From NCBI GenBank assembly GCA_046050465.1, contig JBJOPS010000049.1, positions 1 to 20,729 of the forward strand: DNA of 20,729 nt. The letters run 5' to 3'. This DNA is from Egaibacter sp046050465 (GTDB lineage: Bacteria > Pseudomonadota > Gammaproteobacteria > Burkholderiales > Burkholderiaceae_C). The notes beneath the pieces were generated by a model, which had not been told where the DNA came from, did not search any database, and was given only the letters and a program-made list of their open reading frames with translations. Both the position numbers and the translations under genes were made by a program. Positions 4,985 to 12,655 of the stretch are shown here, one piece after another; the stretch's first letter is position 1, and every line of letters starts with the position of its first letter.

Positions 4985-6922
4985 CTAGTTGTTCGCGGCA
5001 GCAGACCCATCAATCGTGGGCGGTACCGGCCTGGCAGCCTTGATCTGGGCCTTCAGTCGCTCCTTCAGCAAATCGTAATAGGCGGCGCCTTCAGCGTTGG
5101 TCCACCACTGGGCATATTGAGCACGCCCCTGCTTGGCCATGGCCTCGTCCACAGTTCCTCTTGGCACCACTTTATTGACCCGGGCAACCGTGAAACCTTG
5201 GTCGCCCAAATCAACACCCAAGAAAGCCGGAGCAGTCGTCAGATCTGCCCGAAGCACGGCTGCGAGCACTTTGGGAGGTAGTTCCTGTGACTGGTCACGG
5301 GATACCACAACTGCGGGAGCCATGGCAGCCGATGCGGGCACCGCCTTCCACGCTGCGAGCTTGTCATTGCCCTCTTTTTTTGCCCGCTCAGCGCCACGGG
5401 CCAAAACCACTCGCTCACGCACAGCAGTTCGAACTTCTGCAAACGGCAGGGTCCGGGCGGGTGTGTATTTCGTAATGCGACCTGACAACAACTGATTGGC
5501 TCCAATATCAATAGCTTCCGTGTTGCGCTTTTTTTCCACAGCATCTGCCCCGAAGATGGCAGTCAAAAACTTGGGATTTGCCAAGGGCCCCGTCACACCT
5601 GCAACCGGGCTTCTAAGCAGGTTGGGAAAAGTTTTTACTTCGAGCTTCAGCCTGTCTGCAACACCCTTGAGGCTATCGGATTGCTCATAAACAGTGTTGG
5701 TAAAAGTTTCGGCAGCTTCAGCGTATTTGGTTTTCGCTTGCTGGGTTTTCATGTCTGACTCAATACTCGCACGCAACTCTTCAAAGGTCCGCTGCTTGGG
5801 CGCCTTGATATCTACAAGCTTGATGACATGAAAGCCAAAATCAGACTCCACAACATCGCTGATATCCCCTTTCTTCATGGCAAACGCCGTATCTTCAAAG
5901 GGCTTGACCATGGCACCCCGGGCAAAGAAACCGAGGTCTCCTCCAGAAGCTGCTGATCCGGGATCCTGTGAACTCTTCTTTGCCACATCAGCAAAGGTGT
6001 CCGGCGCCTTGCGAACGGCGGCCAGAAGTTCAGTAGCGCGGGTTTTGGCTTTTTCGCGATCTGCGGCTGGTGCATCTTTGGGAGCCGTAATCAGGATATG
6101 GCTGGCCTGGCGTTCTTCCGTACCACTGAGACGAGCCGCGTTCTGGTCGTAATAAGTTTTGACGTCCTGTTCGCTGATGCTGATTGATTTTTTTACTGAC
6201 TCCAGATCCAGCACGATATATTCAATAGCGGCAGCTTCAGGAGCCTGAAACTGGCTCTGATTTTCCTTGTAGAAGGCTTCCAGATCAGCTTCAGTGGGTG
6301 TTTCTTTTGCCGCAAAGTCAGCGGTCGGAAATCGGGCAATCTGAACTTCCCGCTTTTCCAGAAATGCGTTCAGCGAGACGTCAGCCAAAGGCGGCGCTGC
6401 AAAGCCGGTGCCGGTCACGCCCATTTCGACTTGGCGAGTTGACAAATCACTGCGGACACGAGCTTCGAAACCCTCCGGCGTGAGCCCCTGGTTAGCTGCC
6501 AGCTGACGGTAACGCTCCATATCCATCGTTCCATCGGGACGGCGCAACGAAGCAATGGTCGGGTTTTGCTGCAATTCTCGTGCGAGCCGCGCATCGGTGG
6601 TGATCAAATGCTCCTTCTCTGCGGCCTGTTGCAGCACGCGTTCGCGCATCAGTCGCTCCAGTGTTGCATACCGGGCTTCAGGTGAGTCAAGCAGCTTGGG
6701 GTCAAGCGTTGGCATGGATGCGCGAATGCGATCCACTTCATTACGATGGGCAGCATCCCACTCCGCCTGCGTAATATCTTGACCGCCGACACGGGCCACG
6801 GCCTCCCCTTTGTCGCTCATCTGGTTGTATCCGTCGACGCCAACCAGAACAAAAGCCGGAATGATCAACAAGAACATCAGGAACATCAGAATCTTCGTGT
6901 GCTTGCGGACGAAATCAAACAT
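4985..6922 (-). CDS. ppiD: PpiD/SurA-type periplasmic peptidyl-prolyl isomerase and chaperone
   Basis: This 645-residue protein has a single N-terminal membrane anchor (about residues 11-29, preceded by the basic RKHTK), placing the rest in the periplasm. A SurA-N-like chaperone region (about 36-190) follows, then one parvulin domain (about 271-372) with SHILI at its start, the GGDLGFFARGAMVKPFE core and the closing GFHVIKL. A C-terminal chaperone-like half ends in an Ala-rich tail. Length and layout fit betaproteobacterial PpiD, which sits near the Sec translocon and helps newly exported outer-membrane proteins fold. It lies between tRNA-Val and tRNA-His, downstream of hupB; the hupB-ppiD order is widely conserved. 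A terminator hairpin lies only 18 bases before the ATG, so expression must rely on read-through or on an internal start. The Shine-Dalgarno (GAAAG) is weak. Confidence 0.95.
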   Translation of the reverse strand: MFDFVRKHTKILMFLMFLLIIPAFVLVGVDGYNQMSDKGEAVARVGGQDITQAEWDAAHRNEVDRIRASMPTLDPKLLDSPEARYATLERLMRERVLQQAAEKEHLITTDARLARELQQNPTIASLRRPDGTMDMERYRQLAANQGLTPEGFEARVRSDLSTRQVEMGVTGTGFAAPPLADVSLNAFLEKREVQIARFPTADFAAKETPTEADLEAFYKENQSQFQAPEAAAIEYIVLDLESVKKSISISEQDVKTYYDQNAARLSGTEERQASHILITAPKDAPAADREKAKTRATELLAAVRKAPDTFADVAKKSSQDPGSAASGGDLGFFARGAMVKPFEDTAFAMKKGDISDVVESDFGFHVIKLVDIKAPKQRTFEELRASIESDMKTQQAKTKYAEAAETFTNTVYEQSDSLKGVADRLKLEVKTFPNLLRSPVAGVTGPLANPKFLTAIFGADAVEKKRNTEAIDIGANQLLSGRITKYTPARTLPFAEVRTAVRERVVLARGAERAKKEGNDKLAAWKAVPASAAMAPAVVVSRDQSQELPPKVLAAVLRADLTTAPAFLGVDLGDQGFTVARVNKVVPRGTVDEAMAKQGRAQYAQWWTNAEGAAYYDLLKERLKAQIKAARPVPPTIDGSAAANN

Positions 6923-6939
6923 GCGCGAACTTTCAAGAA

Positions 6940-6969
6940 AAACAAAAAGGCGAACATTCTGTTCGCCTT
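6940..6969 (-). terminator. Rho-independent terminator after tRNA-Val, in the ppiD leader
   Basis: On the minus strand AAGGCGAAC (6969-6961) pairs perfectly with GTTCGCCTT (6955-6947) across a 5-nt loop and is followed by TTTGTTTTT, a canonical terminator. It ends hupB/tRNA-Val transcripts directly in front of ppiD. Confidence 0.8.
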
Positions 6970-6976
6970 CATTGGG

Positions 6977-7052
6977 TGGTGAGAGATGACGGGCTCGAAC
7001 CGCCGACCTACGCCGTGTAAAGGCGCCGCTCTACCAACTGAGCTAATCTCCC
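6977..7052 (-). tRNA. tRNA-Val (anticodon TAC)
   Basis: The minus strand from 7052 begins GGGAGATTAGCTCAGTTGG and ends ATCTCTCACCA with CCA encoded. The anticodon stem-loop reads GGCGCCTTTACACGGCG, with anticodon TAC (valine). The T arm is GGCGGTTCGAGCCC. One G-T wobble is seen at the second acceptor pair. It lies 26 bases after hupB and is followed by a strong terminator, so it is probably processed from a hupB-tRNA transcript. Confidence 0.96.
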
Positions 7053-7078
7053 TACTGAACCTTAACAATTAACGTTGA

Positions 7079-7351
7079 TCAGTTCAATGCATCTTTCAAT
7101 GCCTTGCCCGGACGAAACTTTGGAACTTTTGCGGCCTTGATTTTAATCGCAGCGCCAGTACGAGGGTTGCGGCCTACGCGGGAAGCACGTTTGCCCACCG
7201 CAAAAGTACCAAATCCAACCAAGGAGACCGAACCACCCTTTTTCAATGTGGTCTTGACAGCACCAATAGTGGACTCGAGCGCTCTTGTCGCCGCTGCCTT
7301 GGAAATATCAGCGTGTTTTGCAATGTGTTCAATCAGTTCCGTTTTATTCAC
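7079..7351 (-). CDS. hupB: DNA-binding protein HU-beta
   Basis: This 90-residue protein is the full length of HU. It shows the N-terminal helices (NKTELIEHIAKHADISKAAA), the GFGTFAVGKRASRVGRNPRTG beta-arm with the conserved RNP intercalating tip, and the C-terminal helix KFRPGKALKDAL. HU is a homo- or heterodimeric nucleoid protein that bends DNA, affecting replication, recombination and transcription. The start is GTG, with AGGAG six bases upstream. A good sigma-70 promoter lies about 120 bases upstream. It heads the hupB - tRNA-Val - ppiD - tRNA-His series. Confidence 0.98.
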   Translation of the reverse strand: MNKTELIEHIAKHADISKAAATRALESTIGAVKTTLKKGGSVSLVGFGTFAVGKRASRVGRNPRTGAAIKIKAAKVPKFRPGKALKDALN

Positions 7352-7469
7352 AAAGAACTCCTAGTATGAAAGCAGAGTTAATCGATTCGACTCTTCAAAA
7401 ATTCTGCTCCACTTGCCTAATGAATTTGGTAAATGAAGGGATATTTGCAGCTTTTTCGACTGTATGTGG

Positions 7470-7498
7470 ATTAGAGTCACAGAGCCAACATGTGTCAA
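7470..7498 (-). promoter_or_regulatory. Sigma-70 promoter of hupB
   Basis: On the minus strand, a perfect TTGACA (7498-7493) and TCTAAT (7475-7470, one mismatch to consensus) are separated by exactly 17 bp. Transcription should start near 7463, giving a 5' leader of about 110 bases before the GTG at 7351. This is the strongest promoter match seen in the window. The remaining bases up to 7623 show no gene. Confidence 0.75.
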
Positions 7499-7623
7499 CA
7501 CGACATGCGGCTTTACAACAGTACCGTTGCGAATTCTAGTCGGTTTCCGTCATCGAACCAACTGGCACACCCCACAATTTAACGATGCCAGCCAGAAGCG
7601 TGAGGCAGGTAGCCTGCTATACC

Positions 7624-8709
7624 TTACAACAGACCCGCAATAGCCTGTCCCACGTCACCGGTGCCAGCGGTGCCGCCAATATCTGCCGTACGTGGCGCAC
7701 CGCTTTGAGGCTCCAGCACTTTCTCGATGGCAGCCAGCACAGCATCGTGTGCATCCTTGTGCCCCAGAAACTCCAGCATCATTGCACCGCACCAAATTTG
7801 ACCAATAGGATTGGCAACGCCTTTGCCGGCAATGTCAGGGGCCGAGCCATGCACGGGTTCAAACAGGGACGGGAATTTACGCTCAGGGTTCAGGTTGGCA
7901 CTGGGCGCAATGCCAATGGTGCCGGTACACGCCGGGCCTAAATCGCTCAGGATGTCACCAAACAAATTACTGGCGACCACCACGTCAAAGAAGTCCGGGC
8001 GCTGTACAAAATGCGCGGTGAGGATGTCGATATGGAATTTGTCCTGTGTGATGCCGGGGTAGCTCTTGGCCATCTCGGCCACGCGCTCATCCCAGTACGG
8101 CATGGTGATGGCGATGCCGTTGGACTTGGTGGCGCTGGTCAAATGCTTTTTGGGGCGCGACTGTGCCAGCTCAAACGCGAACTTCAGCACACGGTCCACC
8201 CCAATGCGAGACATCACCGTCTCTTGCATCACAATTTCGCGCTCGGTTCCCGGATACATCCGTCCGCCAATGCTGGAGTATTCGCCTTCGGTGTTTTCAC
8301 GCACGATGTACATGTCGATCTCGCCCGGCAGGCGGGGGCTGCCGTCGCGCCGCACCACGGGCGCGATGATACCGGGCATCAGACGAGCGGGGCGCAAATT
8401 CACATACTGGTCGAACTCGCGGCGGAACAACAGCAACGAACCCCACAGGGACACGTGGTCTGCTATTTTTTCGGGCCAACCCACAGCACCGAAGTAAATG
8501 GCATCGTGCCCCCCGATCTGGTCCTTCCAGTTATCAGGCAGCATCTTGCCGTGCTTTTCATAATAGTCCCAGCTTGAGAAATCGAAGTGGTCAAACTGCA
8601 GGTCAATGCCAAACTTGCTGGCCGCAGCTTCCATCACGCGAATACCCTCAGGCATGGTTTCCTTGCCAATGCCATCACCGGCGATGACGGCGATGTGTCG
8701 TTTGCTCAT
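7624..8709 (-). CDS. Tartrate dehydrogenase/decarboxylase-type NAD-dependent oxidoreductase
   Basis: This 361-residue member of the isocitrate/isopropylmalate dehydrogenase superfamily best fits the tartrate dehydrogenase (TtuC/YeaU, D-malate) branch. These enzymes oxidise and decarboxylate 2-hydroxy diacids such as tartrate and D-malate, using NAD+ and Mn2+/Mg2+ in the cytoplasm. Visible motifs are IAVIAGDGIGKE at the N-terminus, YFGAVGWPEKIADHVSLWG, IVRENTEGEYSSIGG (substrate loop), SNLFGDILSDLGP (metal-binding Asp residues) and EPVHGSAPDIAGKGVANP (NAD-binding loop). The frame is open for 48 codons upstream, but I chose the ATG at 8709 because CAGGAG sits nine bases ahead and family homology starts there. 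It is transcribed alone; pgsA is 177 bases upstream. Substrate choice between tartrate, D-malate and 3-isopropylmalate cannot be fixed from sequence alone. Confidence 0.9.
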   Translation of the reverse strand: MSKRHIAVIAGDGIGKETMPEGIRVMEAAASKFGIDLQFDHFDFSSWDYYEKHGKMLPDNWKDQIGGHDAIYFGAVGWPEKIADHVSLWGSLLLFRREFDQYVNLRPARLMPGIIAPVVRRDGSPRLPGEIDMYIVRENTEGEYSSIGGRMYPGTEREIVMQETVMSRIGVDRVLKFAFELAQSRPKKHLTSATKSNGIAITMPYWDERVAEMAKSYPGITQDKFHIDILTAHFVQRPDFFDVVVASNLFGDILSDLGPACTGTIGIAPSANLNPERKFPSLFEPVHGSAPDIAGKGVANPIGQIWCGAMMLEFLGHKDAHDAVLAAIEKVLEPQSGAPRTADIGGTAGTGDVGQAIAGLL

Positions 8710-8886
8710 ATTATTTGCTCCTGAAAAAAATGAAACACTTCGGCCAGCAGCACATACGTTGGATCTTCTTCTGCAAAAGTGGGGAACTGTGTCAGCACAG
8801 GAGTGATTGTGCGTTGCAGGATACTCGCCCTCAAGCCATGACACTGCAACCAATTATCCGGAAATACGCGATTCAGGCCACTTGAA

Positions 8887-9462
8887 TCACTTCACTCTGG
8901 CCCGAATTTCAGGCAAGGCTTTTTGCAGGTAATACACCATGGACCACACGGTCAACACCGCTGCAACCCAGATCAGCCAGGTACCCCAGAGGCGGGTATT
9001 GATCACGCCCAATAGCATCCCGTCAAACAACAGGAACGAAATGGCCACCATCTGACCGACGGTTTTGAGCTTGCCGATCATGTGCACCGCCACACTTTTG
9101 GAGGCACCAATCTGCGCCATCCATTCACGCAAGGCGGAAATGGCGATTTCCCGGCCAATGATGATGAGCCCGACGAATACATCGGCCCGGTTCAGGTGCA
9201 CTAGCACCAGCAGGGATGCACAGACCAGAAACTTGTCGGCCACCGGATCCAGAAACGCGCCGAATGACGACGTCTGATTCAGCTTGCGGGCCAGGTAACC
9301 ATCCAGCCAGTCGGTGGCTGCGAACAGGACAAACATCACCGTGGCAATGAGGTTCTTGTTCGCCAGTGTTGCCACCGTATCGGGCAGGTAAAAAATGCCC
9401 ACAATCAGGGGGATCGCGATGATGCGCGTCCAGGTCATGATGGTGGGAATGGTCCAGAACAT
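8887..9462 (-). CDS. pgsA: CDP-diacylglycerol--glycerol-3-phosphate 3-phosphatidyltransferase
   Basis: This 191-residue inner-membrane enzyme transfers a phosphatidyl group from CDP-diacylglycerol to glycerol-3-phosphate, the committed step of phosphatidylglycerol and cardiolipin synthesis. The CDP-alcohol phosphotransferase motif is intact: DWLDGYLARK, then Gly in SSFG, then DPVADK (residues about 55-82), supplying the metal-binding Asp residues. Hydrophobic segments lie at about residues 6-24, 32-52, 82-104 and 135-170. Family homology begins at MFWTIPTIMTWTRI, so the ATG at 9462 is chosen over a longer open frame. It follows uvrC by 40 bases on the same strand, an arrangement common in proteobacteria, and is probably cotranscribed. 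Confidence 0.95.
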   Translation of the reverse strand: MFWTIPTIMTWTRIIAIPLIVGIFYLPDTVATLANKNLIATVMFVLFAATDWLDGYLARKLNQTSSFGAFLDPVADKFLVCASLLVLVHLNRADVFVGLIIIGREIAISALREWMAQIGASKSVAVHMIGKLKTVGQMVAISFLLFDGMLLGVINTRLWGTWLIWVAAVLTVWSMVYYLQKALPEIRARVK

Positions 9463-9502
9463 GCACTTATTGTGGCATGGCCCCGAGGGCATGAATGAAG
9501 CC

Positions 9503-11428
9503 CTATCGAAGCGCCCGGTAGATTTCGTCAGCCAGTTCGCGCGAAATGCCTTCCACCGACGCAATGTCCTCAGCGCTGGCAGACTCCACGCCCCTCACGC
9601 CACCAAAGCGTTGCAGTAGCCGGGCCCGGCGCTTGGGGCCAATGCCAGCGATCTCTTCGAGCTTGCCGCCACCCACGCGCACCTTGGCGCGTTTGGCGCG
9701 CATGCCGGTGATGGCAAACCGATGCGCCTCGTCCCGCACTTGCGCGATCAGCATCAGCGCCGCAGAGTCCCTGCCCAGATACACCTTCTCGCGGCCATCG
9801 GCAAACACCAGTTCTTCCAGGCCAACCTTGCGGCCCTCGCCTTTTTCCACGCCGACGATCAGACCCAAATCCAGACCCAGTTGTTCAAACACCTCGCGCG
9901 CCATCGCCACCTGGCCTTTTCCACCGTCGATCAACACCAGATCGGGCATGCGCCCGGTGCCGGCCGGTGTTTGCCCCGCATTGACGGCCTCACGCTGCGC
10001 CTCTGCCACCTTGCTGTAGCGTCGCGTCAGCACCTGGCGCATCGCGGCATAGTCATCACCCGGTGTGATGCCTTCAATGCCGTAACGGCGGTACTCCGCG
10101 TTTTGCATCTTGTGGTGATGAAACACCACACATGACGCCTGCGTGGCCTCACCCGCCGTGTGTGAAATGTCAAAGCACTCCATACGCAGCTGTTCCAGAT
10201 CATCGATGGCCAGATCCATTGCATCCACCAGCGCACGGGTGCGTGCCTGCTGCGAACCTTCTTCGGCCAGCAGCCGCGCCAACTGCAAATTGGCATTGGT
10301 CTGCGCCATCTCAAGCCAGACGCGCCGCTGCTCCCGTGGCTGATGCACCGCGCTGACCTTCACACCCGACTGCAGTGACAATGCCGAAATCAGGCTCTTG
10401 CTGACCCGCTCACTGGTGATCAGCGACGGGGGTACCGGTGCATTCACGTAGTGCTGTGCCACAAAGGCCTCCAATACCTGCGTCTCAATCGACACCATCG
10501 CCTGGGTTGCCAGCTCTTCATCTTCCGGACCGGCCTCGCTATACACCCCCGTGGCATCCTCCACGTGCGACGGAAAATAAGGCCGGTCGCCCAGATGCCG
10601 CCCGCCGCGCACCATGGCCAGGTTCACGCAGGCTTTGCCGCCCTGCACTTTCACGGCCAGAATGTCCACATCACGGTCTGCCACGTTGTCCACCGACTGC
10701 TGATGCAGCACATTGGACAGCGCGGAAACCTGGTTGCGCAACTCTGCCGCCTGCTCGAATTCCAGCTTGTCAGCGTGCGCCATCATGCGTTTTTCCAGAG
10801 ACGCCATCACCTCCTGCGAATCACCCCGCAGGAATTTTTCGGCATGCGCCACATCCTGCGCGTAGTCTTGCACCGAGATGTGGCCCACACACGGCGCCGA
10901 ACAGCGTTTGATCTGGTACAGAAGGCAGGGCCGCGTGCGGTTGTTGAACACCGGGTCTTCGCAGGTGCGCAGGTGAAACACTTTTTGCAGCAGCAAAATG
11001 GCTTCTTTCACCGCCCACGCGCTGGGGTACGGGCCAAAGTAGCGGTGCTTCTTTTCCACCGACCCGCGGTAATACGACAGCCGGGGGAAACCCGTCGTCG
11101 TGATCTTCAGATACGGGTAACTTTTGTCGTCCCGAAACAGGATGTTGTACTTCGGGTTCAGCGTCTTGATCAGGTTGTTTTCCAGCAGCAACGCTTCCGC
11201 TTCGGAGCGCACCACCGTGGTCTCCATGCGTACGATCTTGCTCACCATGTGGCCGATGCGCGTGCCGCCATGGTTTTTCTGGAAGTAGCTGGACACCCGC
11301 TTCTTGAGGTTGATGGCCTTGCCCACATAAAGCACCTGGCCTTGGGCATCGAAATAGCGGTACACGCCCGGCAATGCGGGCAGCGAAGCCACTTCAATCA
11401 ACAACTGTTCGGGGTGCGCGTCAGACAT
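9503..11428 (-). CDS. uvrC: Excinuclease ABC subunit UvrC
   Basis: UvrC makes both incisions in nucleotide excision repair after UvrAB marks the lesion. The 641-residue protein shows the GIY-YIG 3' nuclease (PGVYRYFDAQGQVLYVGKA, about residues 19-37), the Cys cluster CLLYQIKRCSAPC, and the UvrB-binding UVR motif (EKRMMAHADKLEFEQAAELR). The RNase H-like 5' nuclease follows (ECFDISHTAGEATQ and DLVLIDGGKGQ), and tandem helix-hairpin-helix motifs close the C-terminus (IAGIGPKRRARLLQRFGG, VEGISRELADEIY). All are intact and the length is normal. ATG 11428 is preferred to ATG 11449 because family homology starts near it; the ribosome-binding site is weak. No LexA box is seen upstream. It is followed by pgsA. 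Confidence 0.97.
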   Translation of the reverse strand: MSDAHPEQLLIEVASLPALPGVYRYFDAQGQVLYVGKAINLKKRVSSYFQKNHGGTRIGHMVSKIVRMETTVVRSEAEALLLENNLIKTLNPKYNILFRDDKSYPYLKITTTGFPRLSYYRGSVEKKHRYFGPYPSAWAVKEAILLLQKVFHLRTCEDPVFNNRTRPCLLYQIKRCSAPCVGHISVQDYAQDVAHAEKFLRGDSQEVMASLEKRMMAHADKLEFEQAAELRNQVSALSNVLHQQSVDNVADRDVDILAVKVQGGKACVNLAMVRGGRHLGDRPYFPSHVEDATGVYSEAGPEDEELATQAMVSIETQVLEAFVAQHYVNAPVPPSLITSERVSKSLISALSLQSGVKVSAVHQPREQRRVWLEMAQTNANLQLARLLAEEGSQQARTRALVDAMDLAIDDLEQLRMECFDISHTAGEATQASCVVFHHHKMQNAEYRRYGIEGITPGDDYAAMRQVLTRRYSKVAEAQREAVNAGQTPAGTGRMPDLVLIDGGKGQVAMAREVFEQLGLDLGLIVGVEKGEGRKVGLEELVFADGREKVYLGRDSAALMLIAQVRDEAHRFAITGMRAKRAKVRVGGGKLEEIAGIGPKRRARLLQRFGGVRGVESASAEDIASVEGISRELADEIYRALR

Positions 11429-11453
11429 GGCCTGTATTGTGAACGCCAACTAC

Positions 11454-11513
11454 ACACCCACTTACACACCTACCCGGACACCCGCCTGGACACCCGCCTG
11501 GACACCCGCCAGC
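11454..11513. repeat. 12-bp tandem repeat (five units) at the 3' end of the nitronate monooxygenase gene
   Basis: Five consecutive 12-bp units related to ACACCCGCCTGG run from 11454 to 11513. Units three and four are identical; units one and two (ACACCCACTTAC, ACACCTACCCGG) and five (ACACCCGCCAGC) have diverged. On the minus strand they encode a four-residue period (AGVQ) at the end of the flavoprotein, and its TAA stop (11464-11462) lies in the outermost unit. Unit number may vary between strains through slippage. Confidence 0.9.
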
Positions 11514-12532
11514 TCACGCGTCAACGCCGCAGCGGGTATCTCCCGGCAGCCACTGGCGTTTTGCCCCGACCACAGGTTGGCGAAATCGCCCGAGCCCAGG
11601 CTCAGGGACTTGACGCGCAACGGCGCCGTGCGAATGGTGGCCAGCGGGAACGCTGGCGCCAGCGGGCTCATCGGCCCCAGCTCGCGCATCAGGCGATTCA
11701 CGATGCCGCGCGCGGGCCGACCGGTGAACAGATTGGTCAATGCCGTGTGCCGTGCAGCATCGCTTTTTAACGCCGCCCGGTGCACGGCGCTGGTGGTGGC
11801 CTCGGGGCACAGCAGATAAGCCGTGCCCACCTGCACCCCTGCCGCACCCAGCGCCATGGCCGCAGCCACGCCGTTCGCATCGGCAATGCCGCCCGCAGCA
11901 ATGACGGGTATGTTCACGGCGCGCACCACTTGCGGCAACAGCGCAAAGGTACCCATCTGTGTCGTCAAATCATCCGACAGAAAAATGCCCCGGTGCCCAC
12001 CCGCCTCCAGCCCCTGCGCGATGACAGCGTCTACGCCGTGGGCTTCCAGCCAGATGGCCTCGTCCACCGTGGTGGCGCTGGACAGCACCTTGGCGCCCCA
12101 ACCCTTCACCCGCGCCAGCAGGTCAGCCGATGGCAACCCAAAGTGAAAGCTGACCACCGGCGGCTTGCATTCGGCCAGCACGTCGGCCACCTCGGCCGTG
12201 AACGGCGCACGGCCAGAACCGGGGTCGCTGCTGGCCGGGTCCAGGCCCAGTTCGCGGAAATACGGTGCCAGCGCCTCGGTCCATTGGGCGTCACGCGCGG
12301 CATCCGTCACCGGTGGCGTGTGGCAGAAAAAGTTGACGTTGTACGGCTGGCTGGTTTGCGCCCGCAGCACCGACAATTCGTCGCGCAGGCCCTGCAGGCT
12401 CAGCATGGCGCAGGGCAACGAGCCCAGGCCACCGGCGTTAGACACAGCAACTGCCATGGCACTGCCTTGCGCGCCCGCCATGGGGGCCTGGATGATGGGC
12501 AGTTCGATGTTCAGCAATGTTTGCAGGTTCAA
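11462..12532 (-). CDS. Nitronate monooxygenase (2-nitropropane dioxygenase family) flavoprotein
   Basis: This FMN-dependent TIM-barrel protein of about 356 residues belongs to the nitronate monooxygenase/enoyl-reductase-like family, whose members detoxify alkyl nitronates. Visible motifs are IELPIIQAPMAG at the N-terminus, VSNAGGLGSLP, QGLEAGGHRG with the conserved His region, and the FMN phosphate site PVIAAGGIADANGV...GAAGVQVGTAYL. The frame is open far upstream (to 12982), but that stretch overlaps earP and is unlike the family. GGAG at 12544-12541 is eight bases from a TTG at 12532, and a GTG at 12538 is too close to it, so TTG is preferred. The C-terminus ends in a GV-rich tail encoded by a 12-bp tandem repeat. 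It is divergent from earP with about 120 bases between. The physiological substrate is unknown. Confidence 0.88.
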   Translation of the reverse strand: MNLQTLLNIELPIIQAPMAGAQGSAMAVAVSNAGGLGSLPCAMLSLQGLRDELSVLRAQTSQPYNVNFFCHTPPVTDAARDAQWTEALAPYFRELGLDPASSDPGSGRAPFTAEVADVLAECKPPVVSFHFGLPSADLLARVKGWGAKVLSSATTVDEAIWLEAHGVDAVIAQGLEAGGHRGIFLSDDLTTQMGTFALLPQVVRAVNIPVIAAGGIADANGVAAAMALGAAGVQVGTAYLLCPEATTSAVHRAALKSDAARHTALTNLFTGRPARGIVNRLMRELGPMSPLAPAFPLATIRTAPLRVKSLSLGSGDFANLWSGQNASGCREIPAAALTRELAGVQAGVQAGVRVGV

Positions 12533-12655
12533 GATCACGGCTCCGGAAGGTTTTATGCACACAAATGCACACAAGAGGGCAACAGCCCTAGGGTAACTTG
12601 CGCCACTGTATCGGACCGCAAAAGCCCACATCACCGACCCGTGGACAATCTGCCC

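Noticed and set aside
7560..7623. Possible terminator downstream of the tartrate dehydrogenase-type gene
   Set aside because: The best stem (GCAGG/CCTGC) is only five base pairs and is not followed by a T-run.
10451..11770. 439-codon open frame on the plus strand
   Set aside because: It is antisense to uvrC and the end of the nitronate monooxygenase gene, with His/Arg/Gln-rich composition typical of shadow frames in GC-rich DNA.
11780..12655. Plus-strand open frame continuous with earP, making a 690-residue protein
   Set aside because: The extension is antisense to the nitronate monooxygenase gene and shows no family resemblance; EarP homology starts at 12656.
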